From the NCBI GenBank assembly GCA_034933685.1, contig JAYFNB010000017.1, forward strand, positions 1 through 64,000: a stretch of DNA of 64,000 nt, read 5' to 3'. This document shows, piece after piece, positions 50,523 to 58,929 of this stretch; position 1 is the first letter of the stretch; every line of letters starts with the position of its first letter. The stretch comes from UBA8514 sp034933685. GTDB lineage: Bacteria > Bacillota > Clostridia > Lachnospirales > Anaerotignaceae. The notes below the pieces were generated by a model. The model was not told where the DNA came from. It saw only the letters and a list, made by a program, of their open reading frames with translations, and did no database searches. Position numbers and translations under genes: made by a program.

Positions 50523-51476
50523 ATGAAAGAGAGCATCACCTTTGGCGGCCTTACGGTTGAGCCAGGGACTAAGAAACAAGGCTTTGCGGAAGTTTTGGAC
50601 ACAGGTTATAAATTCCCAATTACAGTTATTAATGGTTCAAAGGAAGGGAAAACTCTTCTAATTACAAGCGGAATACATGGAGGAGAATATCCGTGTATTG
50701 AAACCACCATTGAACTTGCTCAGGAAATAAATCCTAAAGATGTTTCTGGGCAAATAGTAATGATTTATCCAGTAAATGTTTCGGCCTACTATGAAAGAAT
50801 TTCATACATAATGCCAGAGGACGGGAAAAATATAAATAGACTTTTCCCAGGTGACAAAGAAGGAACATTAGGAGATAAAATCGCTTACGTGCTTACAAAT
50901 GAATATCAAGATAAAAGTGACTTTTACATTGATATGCATGGCGGAGATATTCATGAATATTTACCTCCATATGTATATTATCCAGGCATAGGTGAGAATA
51001 AAGAAACTTTGGAATATGCAGAGAAAGCGTCAAAGGTGCTTAATGCAAAATACAGAGTGAAATCCAGCGCAACAACAGGCGCATATAACTCATGTGCTAT
51101 AAGAGGGATTCCGTCATTGTTGGTTGAAAGAGGCGGACGTGGGCTTTGGGGCAAAGAAGAAGTGGAGAGCTACAAGGAAGATGTGAAAAATGTAATGAGA
51201 TTTTTGGAAATTCTTTCTGGTGGGGTCAAAGAGCCTGATACTAAGTCCACATTAATAACAAAAGCAGTGTATCTTGATGCCACAGAAACAGGCTGTTGGT
51301 ATCCGTGTGTAGAGCTAGAGGAAAAGGTTAATGCCGGACAAAAAATTGGTGAAATAAAAGATTTTTTTGGCAACACCTTGGCACAGTACAATGCAGAGTT
51401 TGATAGCATAATTTTATTTATAACTGTTTCATTGGCAATATGCAAGGATGACCCAATAATTACATACGGTATATAA
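50523..51476 (+). CDS. Succinylglutamate desuccinylase/aspartoacylase-family metallohydrolase
   Basis: A 317-residue M14-like zinc amidohydrolase. Zinc ligands are in SGIHGGEYPCIET (His and Glu) and YIDMHGGDIHEY (His); the catalytic Glu is in LLVERGGRG; DGKNINRLFPG is the substrate-carboxylate motif of the AstE/AspA family. Family members remove an acyl group from N-acyl amino acids. A C-terminal domain (from about residue 240) carries a lipoyl-like beta fold, as in related proteins. AAGGAGG precedes the start. It leads a unit with a DUF819 transporter and PLP lyase 2, which suggests that an acylated amino acid is imported, deacylated and cleaved (inference). Confidence 0.87.
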   Translation: MKESITFGGLTVEPGTKKQGFAEVLDTGYKFPITVINGSKEGKTLLITSGIHGGEYPCIETTIELAQEINPKDVSGQIVMIYPVNVSAYYERISYIMPEDGKNINRLFPGDKEGTLGDKIAYVLTNEYQDKSDFYIDMHGGDIHEYLPPYVYYPGIGENKETLEYAEKASKVLNAKYRVKSSATTGAYNSCAIRGIPSLLVERGGRGLWGKEEVESYKEDVKNVMRFLEILSGGVKEPDTKSTLITKAVYLDATETGCWYPCVELEEKVNAGQKIGEIKDFFGNTLAQYNAEFDSIILFITVSLAICKDDPIITYGI

Positions 51477-51615
51477 ATATAAAAATATGCACGCCCTTGG
51501 GATAAAAAGAAAGCTTAACTTATGGAATTAACATGCAGTTATAAATGATATAGAAAACAGTTAAGCAATTGCAAAACTACTAATTCAATCACTATAATAA
51601 AAGGACGGTGCTTTT

Positions 51616-52794
51616 ATGATTACTTCATCATTAGGTTTTTACGCATTTCTACTTACGTTAATGGCAATCGTTTTTACACTTAGCAGAAAATATGCTGACA
51701 AGAAAATTTTCCAAGTAATACCTGGCATGGTTTGGCTTATGCTTGCAGTTGCACTTGCTGCAACATTTGATGTTTTTGATGGAGCGGCAGAAGGGGTTGA
51801 AAATGCACAGAATTTGATGTATTCAACATTTCTTCCTATGATGCTTATAATGTTTATGCTTACATGTGATATAAGGCATATTATTAAGCTTGGGCCACGC
51901 ATGATTTTAGGCTTTTTTGTAGCTACATTTTCAATACTTTCTGCAATTTTAATTTCTTTCTTCATTATGAAAGGGCATCTTCCTGAAGGGGCATGGGGTT
52001 CCCTTGCGGCAGTTACAGGTTCATGGGTTGGGGAAACAATTAACATGGCAGCAGTTGCTTCTGTTTTCGGCGTAGAAGGGGTTGACTATGTTTACGCTGT
52101 TATGATGGATACTATTGTTTTTACTATCATTCTTTCGGTTTCAATGTGGTTAATACCTCGTACAAATTTATGGAATAAAAAAATGAACGCTTCAACAGAG
52201 GGTATTGATGAAATTGCCAAAAGAATTGAAGAAGCAAACAAGGATTTAGACAAAACAGCACCAGATATGCTGGATTACTGTAAGCTTTTTGCAATTGCAA
52301 CAGTAGGAACTGTAGCAATTAACTGGCTTATTCCACACCTTCCACAGGTTACATTCCTTTCAAAGACTGGCTGGAGAGTTGTTCTTTCATCAGTGCTTGG
52401 CATTTTGTTGGGGTTAACACCTGCACACAGATTAAAGGGTGCACAGCCTGTTGCCAATGTATTCCTTTATCTCAGTCTCTGCGTTACAATGTCATATTCA
52501 GACCTTAGCCAGTGCACACAGGCACCTGCATTTATTGCTTTATCTTTAATGATAGCCGTACTTGTATTTGTTATATGGATATGCCTTTGTAAGGTATTTA
52601 AGCTTGACCTTTTTACAGCACAGGTTGGCTTTATGGCTAACTTTGGCGGAACTTCATCCGCACCGGCTATAGCAGCCACACATAATCCAAACTGGATTTC
52701 ATTTGGTATTATACTTGGTTTTTTCGGAGACCTTGTGGGAACAGGAATAGCAATAGCTTTTGGGAATTTATTAAAGTATATTTCTATGATGTAA
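51616..52794 (+). CDS. DUF819 family membrane protein (putative transporter)
   Basis: A 392-residue integral membrane protein with about 10-11 hydrophobic segments and the DUF819 signatures: early TM pairs with MLAVALAATFDVFDGAAEG nearby, GSWVGETINMAAVASVFG and, near the C-terminus, GFMANFGGTSSAPAIAATHN. A cytoplasmic charged loop (EIAKRIEEANKDLDKT) splits the halves. DUF819 proteins are uncharacterised, but their fold resembles anion/solute carriers. It lies 139 bp after the deacylase and 103 bp before PLP lyase 2, with no terminator between, so it is a candidate importer or exporter for their substrate. Confidence 0.85.
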   Translation: MITSSLGFYAFLLTLMAIVFTLSRKYADKKIFQVIPGMVWLMLAVALAATFDVFDGAAEGVENAQNLMYSTFLPMMLIMFMLTCDIRHIIKLGPRMILGFFVATFSILSAILISFFIMKGHLPEGAWGSLAAVTGSWVGETINMAAVASVFGVEGVDYVYAVMMDTIVFTIILSVSMWLIPRTNLWNKKMNASTEGIDEIAKRIEEANKDLDKTAPDMLDYCKLFAIATVGTVAINWLIPHLPQVTFLSKTGWRVVLSSVLGILLGLTPAHRLKGAQPVANVFLYLSLCVTMSYSDLSQCTQAPAFIALSLMIAVLVFVIWICLCKVFKLDLFTAQVGFMANFGGTSSAPAIAATHNPNWISFGIILGFFGDLVGTGIAIAFGNLLKYISMM

Positions 52795-52897
52795 AAATCA
52801 TAGATTATATATAAATTACATATTACTTATTTGGGATGTTTGCAATTACATGCTTACGCCAATCCTAAACTATTTTAAAACATAAGGAGGACTTAAA

Positions 52898-54097
52898 ATG
52901 TTCAGTGAATTTGATGACCAGTTAGATTTTGAAACTAACATACTTACAGCAGGTGCTTATTTCAGATTGCCTACTTCAAATCCAGAGGCACTTCCAATTC
53001 ATATGTCAACTGCGCACAATGTTGAAGATTTGGATGATTTGCAGAAAAGGTATGACGAAAAAGGTTTTTGCTACAACAGAAATCGTAATCCAAACAGAAC
53101 GGCTTTAATTGAACTTATGAACTATGTGGAAGGCGGAGAAGACTCAATAGGTTGTTCTTCTGGTATGGCGGCAATATCTTCAGCGGTAATTGCAAATACA
53201 AAAGCAGGCGACCACGTTCTTTCAGATAAAACCCTTTATGGTGAGACAATAGAAATTTTTACAAACATTCTTGGTAAATATGGCGTTGAAACAACTTTCA
53301 TAGATTTTACAAATATTGATGAGATTAAGGCGAATATTAGACCCAATACAGTCATGTTTTACACAGAAATTGTTTCTAATCCATTAATTTCCGTTCCAAA
53401 CATTAAAGAAATTTCTGAATTAGCCCACGCCAATAAGTCCATTCTTATTGTGGATAACACATTTATGACAGGTGCACTTGTTAAGCCTTTAAAATTAGGC
53501 GCTGACCTTGTTGTAAACAGCTTAACAAAATTTGCAAACGGACACAGTGACGCTGTTTGCGGTGCAGTTACAGGTTCTGCGGAACTTATTAAAAAAATAT
53601 ATAATCTCCAGGTTCTTCTTGGAACGCAAAGTGACCCATTTTCATCTTGGCTTACAATGAGGGGTATGAGAACACTTGACCTTCGTATTAAAAAGCAAAG
53701 TGAAAATGCAGCGGCACTTGCAGAGGCGCTTGAAAAATCAAAATATGTACTTAAGGTTAATCATCCATCTCTTAAAAGCAATCTTCAGCACGAAGTTGCA
53801 GTGCAGCAGTTCGGGGAATATTTTGGAGGTATGCTAAGTATAGAGTTGCCGGAAGATAGGGAAAAGCTGAACAAATTTATGCGCTCATTAAAGCTTTGCC
53901 ACTATGCTATGACTTTGGGTGGATACAGAACAAGTATGGCTTATCCTCCTATGAGCTCACACAGTGATATGAGCAAGGAAGAAAGGATGGCAATTGGCAT
54001 TTCTGATGGTCTTTTAAGAATTTCTGTTGGAATTGAAAACACAGAGGACTTAATAAAAGATTTTAAAAACGCTTTGGAGCAGGCTTACGGGAAATAA
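52898..54097 (+). CDS. Cys/Met metabolism PLP-dependent lyase 2
   Basis: A 399-residue paralogue of PLP lyase 1. PLP Lys211 in NSLTKFANGHSDA, SSGMAAISSA phosphate loop, LIVDNTFMTGA, and the C-terminal LRISVGIENTEDLI. It shares the NPN variant (YNRNRNPNRTAL) and the AQGIT/IGISDGL region, but its substrate loop SMAYPPMSSHSDMS differs from TLVHPVTSSHSHMP in lyase 1, so the two probably act on different substrates or with different products. AAGGAGG upstream. Last gene of its unit, before a strong terminator. Confidence 0.88.
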   Translation: MFSEFDDQLDFETNILTAGAYFRLPTSNPEALPIHMSTAHNVEDLDDLQKRYDEKGFCYNRNRNPNRTALIELMNYVEGGEDSIGCSSGMAAISSAVIANTKAGDHVLSDKTLYGETIEIFTNILGKYGVETTFIDFTNIDEIKANIRPNTVMFYTEIVSNPLISVPNIKEISELAHANKSILIVDNTFMTGALVKPLKLGADLVVNSLTKFANGHSDAVCGAVTGSAELIKKIYNLQVLLGTQSDPFSSWLTMRGMRTLDLRIKKQSENAAALAEALEKSKYVLKVNHPSLKSNLQHEVAVQQFGEYFGGMLSIELPEDREKLNKFMRSLKLCHYAMTLGGYRTSMAYPPMSSHSDMSKEERMAIGISDGLLRISVGIENTEDLIKDFKNALEQAYGK

Positions 54098-54106
54098 TTA
54101 CATAGT

Positions 54107-54148
54107 AAAAAGTACGGTTTGAATATATTTCAAACCGTACTTTTTTTA
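54107..54148 (+). terminator. Strong Rho-independent terminator
   Basis: AAAGTACGGTTTGAA pairs with TTCAAACCGTACTTT with a 5-nt loop, then further T. Confidence 0.92.
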
Positions 54149-54511
54149 TGTTCTTATTAAAACTGAATCAATGTGGAATATGCACAAAAACAATACGATA
54201 ATACCATATTATTAAGAGATATTTTGTTTAAATAGTGCATGTAAAAATATATATATGTTTCAAACTGCTAAAAAAATAAATATTGTAATAAATTTTATAT
54301 CACTATTGACTCTATAGTTGCAAAAGAGTTTATAGTAGTAAATGTGAGCAAAGTGCAAAGGCCAATGCACTGTGTTTGCTTGCCAGGTTATTAATAGCAA
54401 AGTGTAGTACTTAGGGATATAAGGGATATGTTATTTAGTGCATGCATTAAAAGGTACATAGCTGGTATTTAAGCAATTATAACATTAATTAGTGAATTGG
54501 AGGAATTGTTT
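54149..54511. other. Intergenic region upstream of the AGCS gene
   Basis: AT-rich, no supported frame. It contains MerR-type promoter D at 54306-54336, giving the AGCS mRNA a leader of about 170 nt with GC-richer patches (GGCCAATGCACTGTG, GCATGCATTAAAAGG). I cannot identify a known riboswitch in it. Confidence 0.5.
54306..54336 (+). promoter_or_regulatory. MerR-type promoter D (19-bp spacer)
   Basis: TTGACT (54306-54311), spacer CTATAGTTGCAAAAGAGTT (19 bp), TATAGT (54331-54336). ACTCT and AGAGT inside it form a dyad. Drives the AGCS symporter. Confidence 0.82.
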
Positions 54512-56029
54512 ATGATAGCGGATGTATTAAACTCAATTGACAGTTTTTTATGGGGAACACCGTTTACACTTTTTGTTTTGGTTGTAGGAGCATATTTTAC
54601 TATAGGTTCTAAATTTTTTACAATAAGACATTTTGGACATATTATGAAGCATACATTGGGAAGCATGGTTAGTAAGGAAGCAAACACAAAACAAGAGGGT
54701 AAAATTTCACCTTTTGAAGCAGTTTGTATAGCTATCGGTGGTTCAGTTGGCTGTGGAAATATAGCAGGTGTTGCAACAGCAATTGCTGTAGGTGGACCTG
54801 GTTCAGTTTTCTGGTTATGGTTATGGGCATTTTTTGGAATGATGGTTAAATGCGTTGAAACAACATTGGGCTGCTACTATCGTTCAAAAGACGAAAAGGG
54901 CGAATACTTCGGTGGTTCAACATATTTCATGGAAAAAGGTATTATGAAAGAGATGGGTCACAAGTTTGGTGGAGCACTTGCAGTTGCATTTGGTATCGGC
55001 TTTGTTGCCCAGTTCCTTGGTGGAAGCCAAGCTTACACAATTTCAGAAGTATTAAACAAATCTTTTGGTTTTAACATGATTGGCGTTACTTTAGCCTATT
55101 CCGTAATTCTATTCTATCTTATTTGGAAAGGTACACCTCGTATTGCTAAGTTCGCTTCAAAAGCAGTGCCTGTTATGTGTGTATTATTCATACTTGGAGG
55201 GTTAGGACTTATTGCTGTTAATATTCAGAATGTACCTCATGTATTTGCAATGATTTTCCACGATGCGTTTACTGGAACAGCAGCAGTTGGCAGTTTTGCA
55301 GGCGCAGGTGTGCAGTTGGCAATTAGCAAAGGTCTTTCACGTTCGATCAACTCAAACGAGGCTGGACAAGGTTCTTCTCCACTTATTCATGGTTCAGCAG
55401 ATACAGTTCATCCTATGAGACAGGGTCTTTGGGGTTCATTTGAAGTGTTTATTGATACATTAGTGGTATGCTCTGTTACAGCTCTTGCAGTTCTTGTTAC
55501 AGGTGAATGGGAAACAGGCATTGCAGGTGCTTCACTTACAATTGCAGCTTACCAAAGTGTTTATGGGCAGGTAGGGGTTGCATTTATCGGAATTATGGCA
55601 TTTCTTTTTGGTATAACAACCACAACAGGCTGGTTTACATATTACTGCGCCGTTATTAATCATGCTCTTAGATATAAACCAATATTAAGAGATAGAATTA
55701 TAACAATATTCAAATTTGTTTTCCCATTGCCAAACATTATTATTGTAAGCATGATTGTTTTAACAGGTAATGGCCCAGATTTATTCTGGACAATAGTGGA
55801 TATTACACTTGTAGCACCGGTGTTTACAAACCTTTTGGCAATATTAATTTTAAGTAAGAAATTCTGGGCAATAATGAGGGACTATAAGGCACGTTATATG
55901 GGCATTGGTACAGTAGACCCTAACTTCTATGTGTTCTATGAAGACGACCCTAAAATTGCAAAAGAGGCAGAGCTTATAAGAGAGAAAGTAAGGCTTGCAA
56001 AAGAAACTGCCTATAGTGTAAAAGCATAA
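54512..56029 (+). CDS. Sodium:alanine/glycine symporter (AGCS family)
   Basis: A 505-residue secondary transporter with about 11 membrane segments. The AGCS signature GCGNIAGVATAIAVGGPG lies near residue 75, and the second hallmark, SINSNEAGQGSSPLIHGSAD, near residue 290. It imports small neutral amino acids (Ala, Gly, D-Ser in characterised members) with Na+. ATG at 54512 fits GGAGGA; the TTG at 54497 overlaps it. Single gene with MerR-type promoter D and a terminator, so it shares regulation with the PLP lyases and is a plausible importer for that pathway. Confidence 0.92.
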   Translation: MIADVLNSIDSFLWGTPFTLFVLVVGAYFTIGSKFFTIRHFGHIMKHTLGSMVSKEANTKQEGKISPFEAVCIAIGGSVGCGNIAGVATAIAVGGPGSVFWLWLWAFFGMMVKCVETTLGCYYRSKDEKGEYFGGSTYFMEKGIMKEMGHKFGGALAVAFGIGFVAQFLGGSQAYTISEVLNKSFGFNMIGVTLAYSVILFYLIWKGTPRIAKFASKAVPVMCVLFILGGLGLIAVNIQNVPHVFAMIFHDAFTGTAAVGSFAGAGVQLAISKGLSRSINSNEAGQGSSPLIHGSADTVHPMRQGLWGSFEVFIDTLVVCSVTALAVLVTGEWETGIAGASLTIAAYQSVYGQVGVAFIGIMAFLFGITTTTGWFTYYCAVINHALRYKPILRDRIITIFKFVFPLPNIIIVSMIVLTGNGPDLFWTIVDITLVAPVFTNLLAILILSKKFWAIMRDYKARYMGIGTVDPNFYVFYEDDPKIAKEAELIREKVRLAKETAYSVKA

Positions 56030-56061
56030 ATAGGTTTCAACGCTATTTAGTCTTTTAAAAA

Positions 56062-56106
56062 TTTAAGGCTTTCTACTTTGTTAATTCACAGTAGAAAGCC
56101 TTAAAA
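56062..56106. terminator. Terminator hairpin
   Basis: A 16-bp stem (TTTAAGGCTTTCTACT with AGTAGAAAGCCTTAAA). The T run is on the minus-strand side, ending the hydrolase remnant; it may also end the AGCS transcript. Confidence 0.85.
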
Positions 56107-56578
56107 TATGTATTTATTTAGGAGGACTGCCCAATCGTTACTTCCAAAAGAGGACGCGGTTTCATTAAATTCCTCATCTGTAAATTGCCACTTAGGAGAC
56201 CAGGCTTCCACATAAAGCGACAAAATTTTCTGCGATTTTTTTTCCACCAGCTCTTTGTCGTGTTCTGTAGCCATATACCAGTGATACCAGTAGTTTTTAA
56301 TTTGCTTAAGGCTCATTTCCTGATTAGGATTGGTAGTGCCATAACCTACAGAAAGAGAGATACAATGGCGAGCTTTGTCTGCCAATAAATAAGAGGCAAT
56401 ATAGGCAGCTCTGGCACCCCAATCGTTACCAACCAATGAAAAATTATCTAGATTCAAAGATTGAATGTATTCGGCGAGGTCATTGCCTATTGCTGAGAGT
56501 TGACCGCTTTTTACTAATGCATCATTTTTAAATTTAGTTGAACAGCTTTCTTCGTATCCAACTAATATTTCTAATTTT
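56101..56578 (-). pseudogene. Alpha/beta hydrolase, 5'-truncated remnant
   Basis: The minus-strand frame encodes VGYEESCSTKFKND, SGQLSAIGNDLAEYIQSL, then the nucleophile elbow LVGNDWGARAAYIASYLLA, followed by about 95 residues to a normal stop. This is the middle and C-terminal part of an alpha/beta hydrolase with an Asp nucleophile (G-x-D-x-G type, haloalkane dehalogenase/epoxide hydrolase-like). About the first 60-70 residues, start codon and promoter are missing, and the open frame dissolves at about 56578, where LysR coding sequence begins on the other strand. The catalytic His region is not evident. Non-functional remnant. Confidence 0.8.
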
Positions 56579-56755
56579 GGAATTACCGTTTTGCCACGAA
56601 TTTATGTTGAGGAAGAATTGAAAACAGGAGCATTATGTGAATTACCGTGGCAAGGAGCTCAGTTGAATATGTTCAGTCAAATGGTGTACCATAAAGATAA
56701 ATGGCACAGATGAGCCATGGTTGCTTTGATGGATATTGTTCGTGAATATAGTTAA
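56579..56755 (+). pseudogene. LysR-type regulator, C-terminal remnant
   Basis: The plus-strand frame from 56579 reads GITVLPRIYVEEELKTGALC, ELPW, then MVYHKDKWHR, a TGA stop at 56711, and on the same frame AMVALMDIVREYS ending at a TAA (56753-56755). This is the end of a LysR substrate-binding domain (G-I-x-V-L-P and MVYHKDKW motifs). The HTH and most of the protein are gone, and the in-frame stop is a further lesion. It stands head to head with the hydrolase remnant. Confidence 0.8.
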
Positions 56756-56810
56756 GAACAAAAATACCGTATGATGAATAAAATTTAGGTGATTATTGGC
56801 TGGAGGTTTG

Positions 56811-56819
56811 TGATATAAT
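56811..56819 (+). promoter_or_regulatory. Extended -10 promoter of the third MATE gene
   Basis: TGaTATAAT at 56811-56819, 35 bp before the start codon. Confidence 0.55.
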
Positions 56820-56853
56820 AGCTATAATTAAAATAAAACAATGAGGTTTTAAT

Positions 56854-58233
56854 ATGATAAAAGCAAGCACAATTGGTAAGGAAGCTGGGAAAATGGATAT
56901 GACACAGGGCGACATATGGAAACAGCTGATAGTTTTTTCAGTTCCCTTGCTTATATCTAATCTACTGCAACAATTTTATAATACGGCAGATGTGCTTATT
57001 GTTGGTAAATTTGTTGGTAATAATGCTTTGGCGGCTGTAGGGTCATGCTCGGTTTTGGTGTCAATGCTAACACTTTTTTTTATTGGTATATCATCTGGTG
57101 CAAATGTACGTGCAGCAACTGCATTTGGCATGGGCAGATATAATAAGCTTAGACAAGTAGTACATACAACAGCTAGCATAAGCATATTGTCCGGGCTATC
57201 GCTAACCCTATTGGGTGTATTTTTTTCCCCAGTTTTATTCAAGTGGATGAATACACCTGATGAAGTAATGGATTTGGCGGTTCTTTATAGTAGGATTTAT
57301 TTTTTGGGTATGATACCTATGATGATATACAACATGGGCAGTGGGCTTTTAACCGCATGGGGTGATTCAAAAACACCGCTGTATTTTTTGGCAGGCTCGG
57401 GCATTGGTAATGTGTTGATGGATTTGTTGTTAGTTGTAGTGCTTAAAACTGGTGTGGGTGGTGCGGCAGTGGCAACCGTGTTCACACAAGTTGTACTGGC
57501 GGTATTGATGGTGCGAAAGCTGATGAAGGCAGATAAGGAATACAGGCTTTCCTTTGAAAATTTTAGGGCAGACAAAACCACGTTTAGGGAAATAGTGCGA
57601 ATTGGAATACCATCAGGAATTCAGTCCGTTTTAGTTAGTTTTTCAAATGTAATAGTTCAGACTAATGTGAATTTGTTTGGAGTTTCTGCAATGGCAGGGT
57701 TCGCTGCTTTTAACAAAATTGATGGGTTTATGTTTATGCCAATAGGTGCATTTGTAAATGCAATTGCTGCGTTTACGGGACAAAATTATGGTGCACAGAA
57801 GTCACAGCGCATTGCTGAGGGCAGAAAAAAATGCTTTATTATGTCAGGTGGTGTTACTGTTGTAATGAGCTTGTTTTTTATTTTCTTTGGAAAGCATGTT
57901 TTGGGCATGTTCACAGATGATGCGCAGGCAATCGCTTTTGGTGTAAAGGAAATTAAATATCAATTTCCATTGTATTTTATATATTCGATTAATCAAGTGC
58001 AGATTGGCGTTATGCGTGGAAAAGGAATAGTTGTTGCACCTATGTTAATAACACTGTTGTGCATGTGCGGATTGCGTATAGCTTGGATTTGTACTGCATT
58101 AACATACTACAAAGATCCAAGAGTAATATTTTTAAGCTATCCTCTTACATGGATAGTTACAAGTTTGGTACTCGGCATTTATTTGCTAAAATTGAAAAAA
58201 GTAACCGATAGGCAAGTGGCTGTTGCAAAATAG
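56854..58233 (+). CDS. MATE family efflux transporter
   Basis: A 459-residue membrane protein with 12 predicted membrane segments. Conserved parts: MTQGDIWKQLIVFSVPLLIS, QQFYNTADVLIVGKFVG, GSGLLTAWGDSKTPLYF, GIPSGIQSVLVSFSNVIVQ and AIAAFTGQNYGAQ. This is the clostridial MATE subgroup also represented at 16.7 kb, and less close to the MepA-like pump at 4.8 kb. GAGG lies 10 nt before the ATG. It has its own promoter, and no terminator is obvious behind it before the acl leader. Confidence 0.92.
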   Translation: MIKASTIGKEAGKMDMTQGDIWKQLIVFSVPLLISNLLQQFYNTADVLIVGKFVGNNALAAVGSCSVLVSMLTLFFIGISSGANVRAATAFGMGRYNKLRQVVHTTASISILSGLSLTLLGVFFSPVLFKWMNTPDEVMDLAVLYSRIYFLGMIPMMIYNMGSGLLTAWGDSKTPLYFLAGSGIGNVLMDLLLVVVLKTGVGGAAVATVFTQVVLAVLMVRKLMKADKEYRLSFENFRADKTTFREIVRIGIPSGIQSVLVSFSNVIVQTNVNLFGVSAMAGFAAFNKIDGFMFMPIGAFVNAIAAFTGQNYGAQKSQRIAEGRKKCFIMSGGVTVVMSLFFIFFGKHVLGMFTDDAQAIAFGVKEIKYQFPLYFIYSINQVQIGVMRGKGIVVAPMLITLLCMCGLRIAWICTALTYYKDPRVIFLSYPLTWIVTSLVLGIYLLKLKKVTDRQVAVAK

Positions 58234-58250
58234 GGTAGCAACTCCTTTTC

Positions 58251-58267
58251 GTTCCAAATAATAGAAT
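58251..58267. promoter_or_regulatory. IclR-type operator, site 1
   Basis: GTTCCAAATAATAGAAT. Identical to site 3 at 60498. About 110 bp upstream of the predicted acl transcription start, too far for direct blocking, so it may serve DNA looping. Confidence 0.7.
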
Positions 58268-58339
58268 AGCAACTGCGATATATAGATTTTATACAAAAAA
58301 TGATGTTGGAACTTGTATATTTTTATGTTTAAACGTGCA

Positions 58340-58368
58340 TTGACAAGAGTAGCTTAAGATACTATAAT
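58340..58368 (+). promoter_or_regulatory. Promoter of the acl genes
   Basis: TTGACA (58340-58345), 17-bp spacer, TATAAT (58363-58368). This is a perfect sigma-A consensus. Confidence 0.92.
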
Positions 58369-58391
58369 TAAGTCAAGAAATAAAGAATGCT

Positions 58392-58408
58392 ATTCTAAAT
58401 AACAGAAC
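58392..58408. promoter_or_regulatory. IclR-type operator, site 2
   Basis: ATTCTAAATAACAGAAC, starting 24 bp after the -10 box of the acl promoter, i.e. just inside the transcript. It is placed almost the same as site 4 in the oxidoreductase operon. Confidence 0.75.
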
Positions 58409-58437
58409 AACAGAATTTCATTGAGGAGGAATTTAAT

Positions 58438-58884
58438 ATGGTAGGAGAAAAAGTAGTACTTCATGTTATGATGAAGGGCAGCGACGGACATTATGTAGGC
58501 GGACTTGTTAACGGCGCAAGAATTGTGCACTATTGGGGCGATGTGGGAACAGAATTAATGGTAAGAGTAGATGGTGACATCAGCCTTTTTCTTGGCTATG
58601 AAGAAATAAACTTCACAGCACCTGTTTATGTTGGCGATTTCATGGAATACCATGGATGGATTGAAAAAGTAGGAAACACATCTTACACATGTAAATTTGA
58701 GGCTTATAAAGTAGCTACAATGTGCGACAGACTTCATAATGATGAAGAACTTTTAAGCACAGCGGCTACAGCTTGTGTTCCACCAATTCTTTGCGGAACA
58801 GCAACAGGCAGCCTTTACATAGGTAAAAAAGAACAACGTGGAGAAACAGACCCAGCGTTTGTACATGAACACGTTAAAAAATAA
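58438..58884 (+). CDS. acl: Beta-alanyl-CoA:ammonia lyase-like protein 1
   Basis: A 148-residue hotdog-fold protein. VGGLVNGARIVHYWGDVGTE, YVGDFMEYHGWIEKVGN and SYTCKFEAYKVATMCD closely resemble the C. propionicum beta-alanyl-CoA:ammonia lyase (Acl) as I remember it; the related 3-aminobutyryl-CoA ammonia lyase (Kal) of lysine fermentation is homologous. The reaction is reversible deamination of beta-alanyl-CoA to acryloyl-CoA. No lysine-fermentation genes (kamA, kce, kdd) are nearby, which favours Acl. AGGAGG before the ATG. Starts the unit behind a consensus promoter and IclR sites. Confidence 0.85.
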   Translation: MVGEKVVLHVMMKGSDGHYVGGLVNGARIVHYWGDVGTELMVRVDGDISLFLGYEEINFTAPVYVGDFMEYHGWIEKVGNTSYTCKFEAYKVATMCDRLHNDEELLSTAATACVPPILCGTATGSLYIGKKEQRGETDPAFVHEHVKK

Positions 58885-58929
58885 TTGACAGTTAATAATC
58901 ATAAAGTTTATAAGGGGGAAATAAATATG

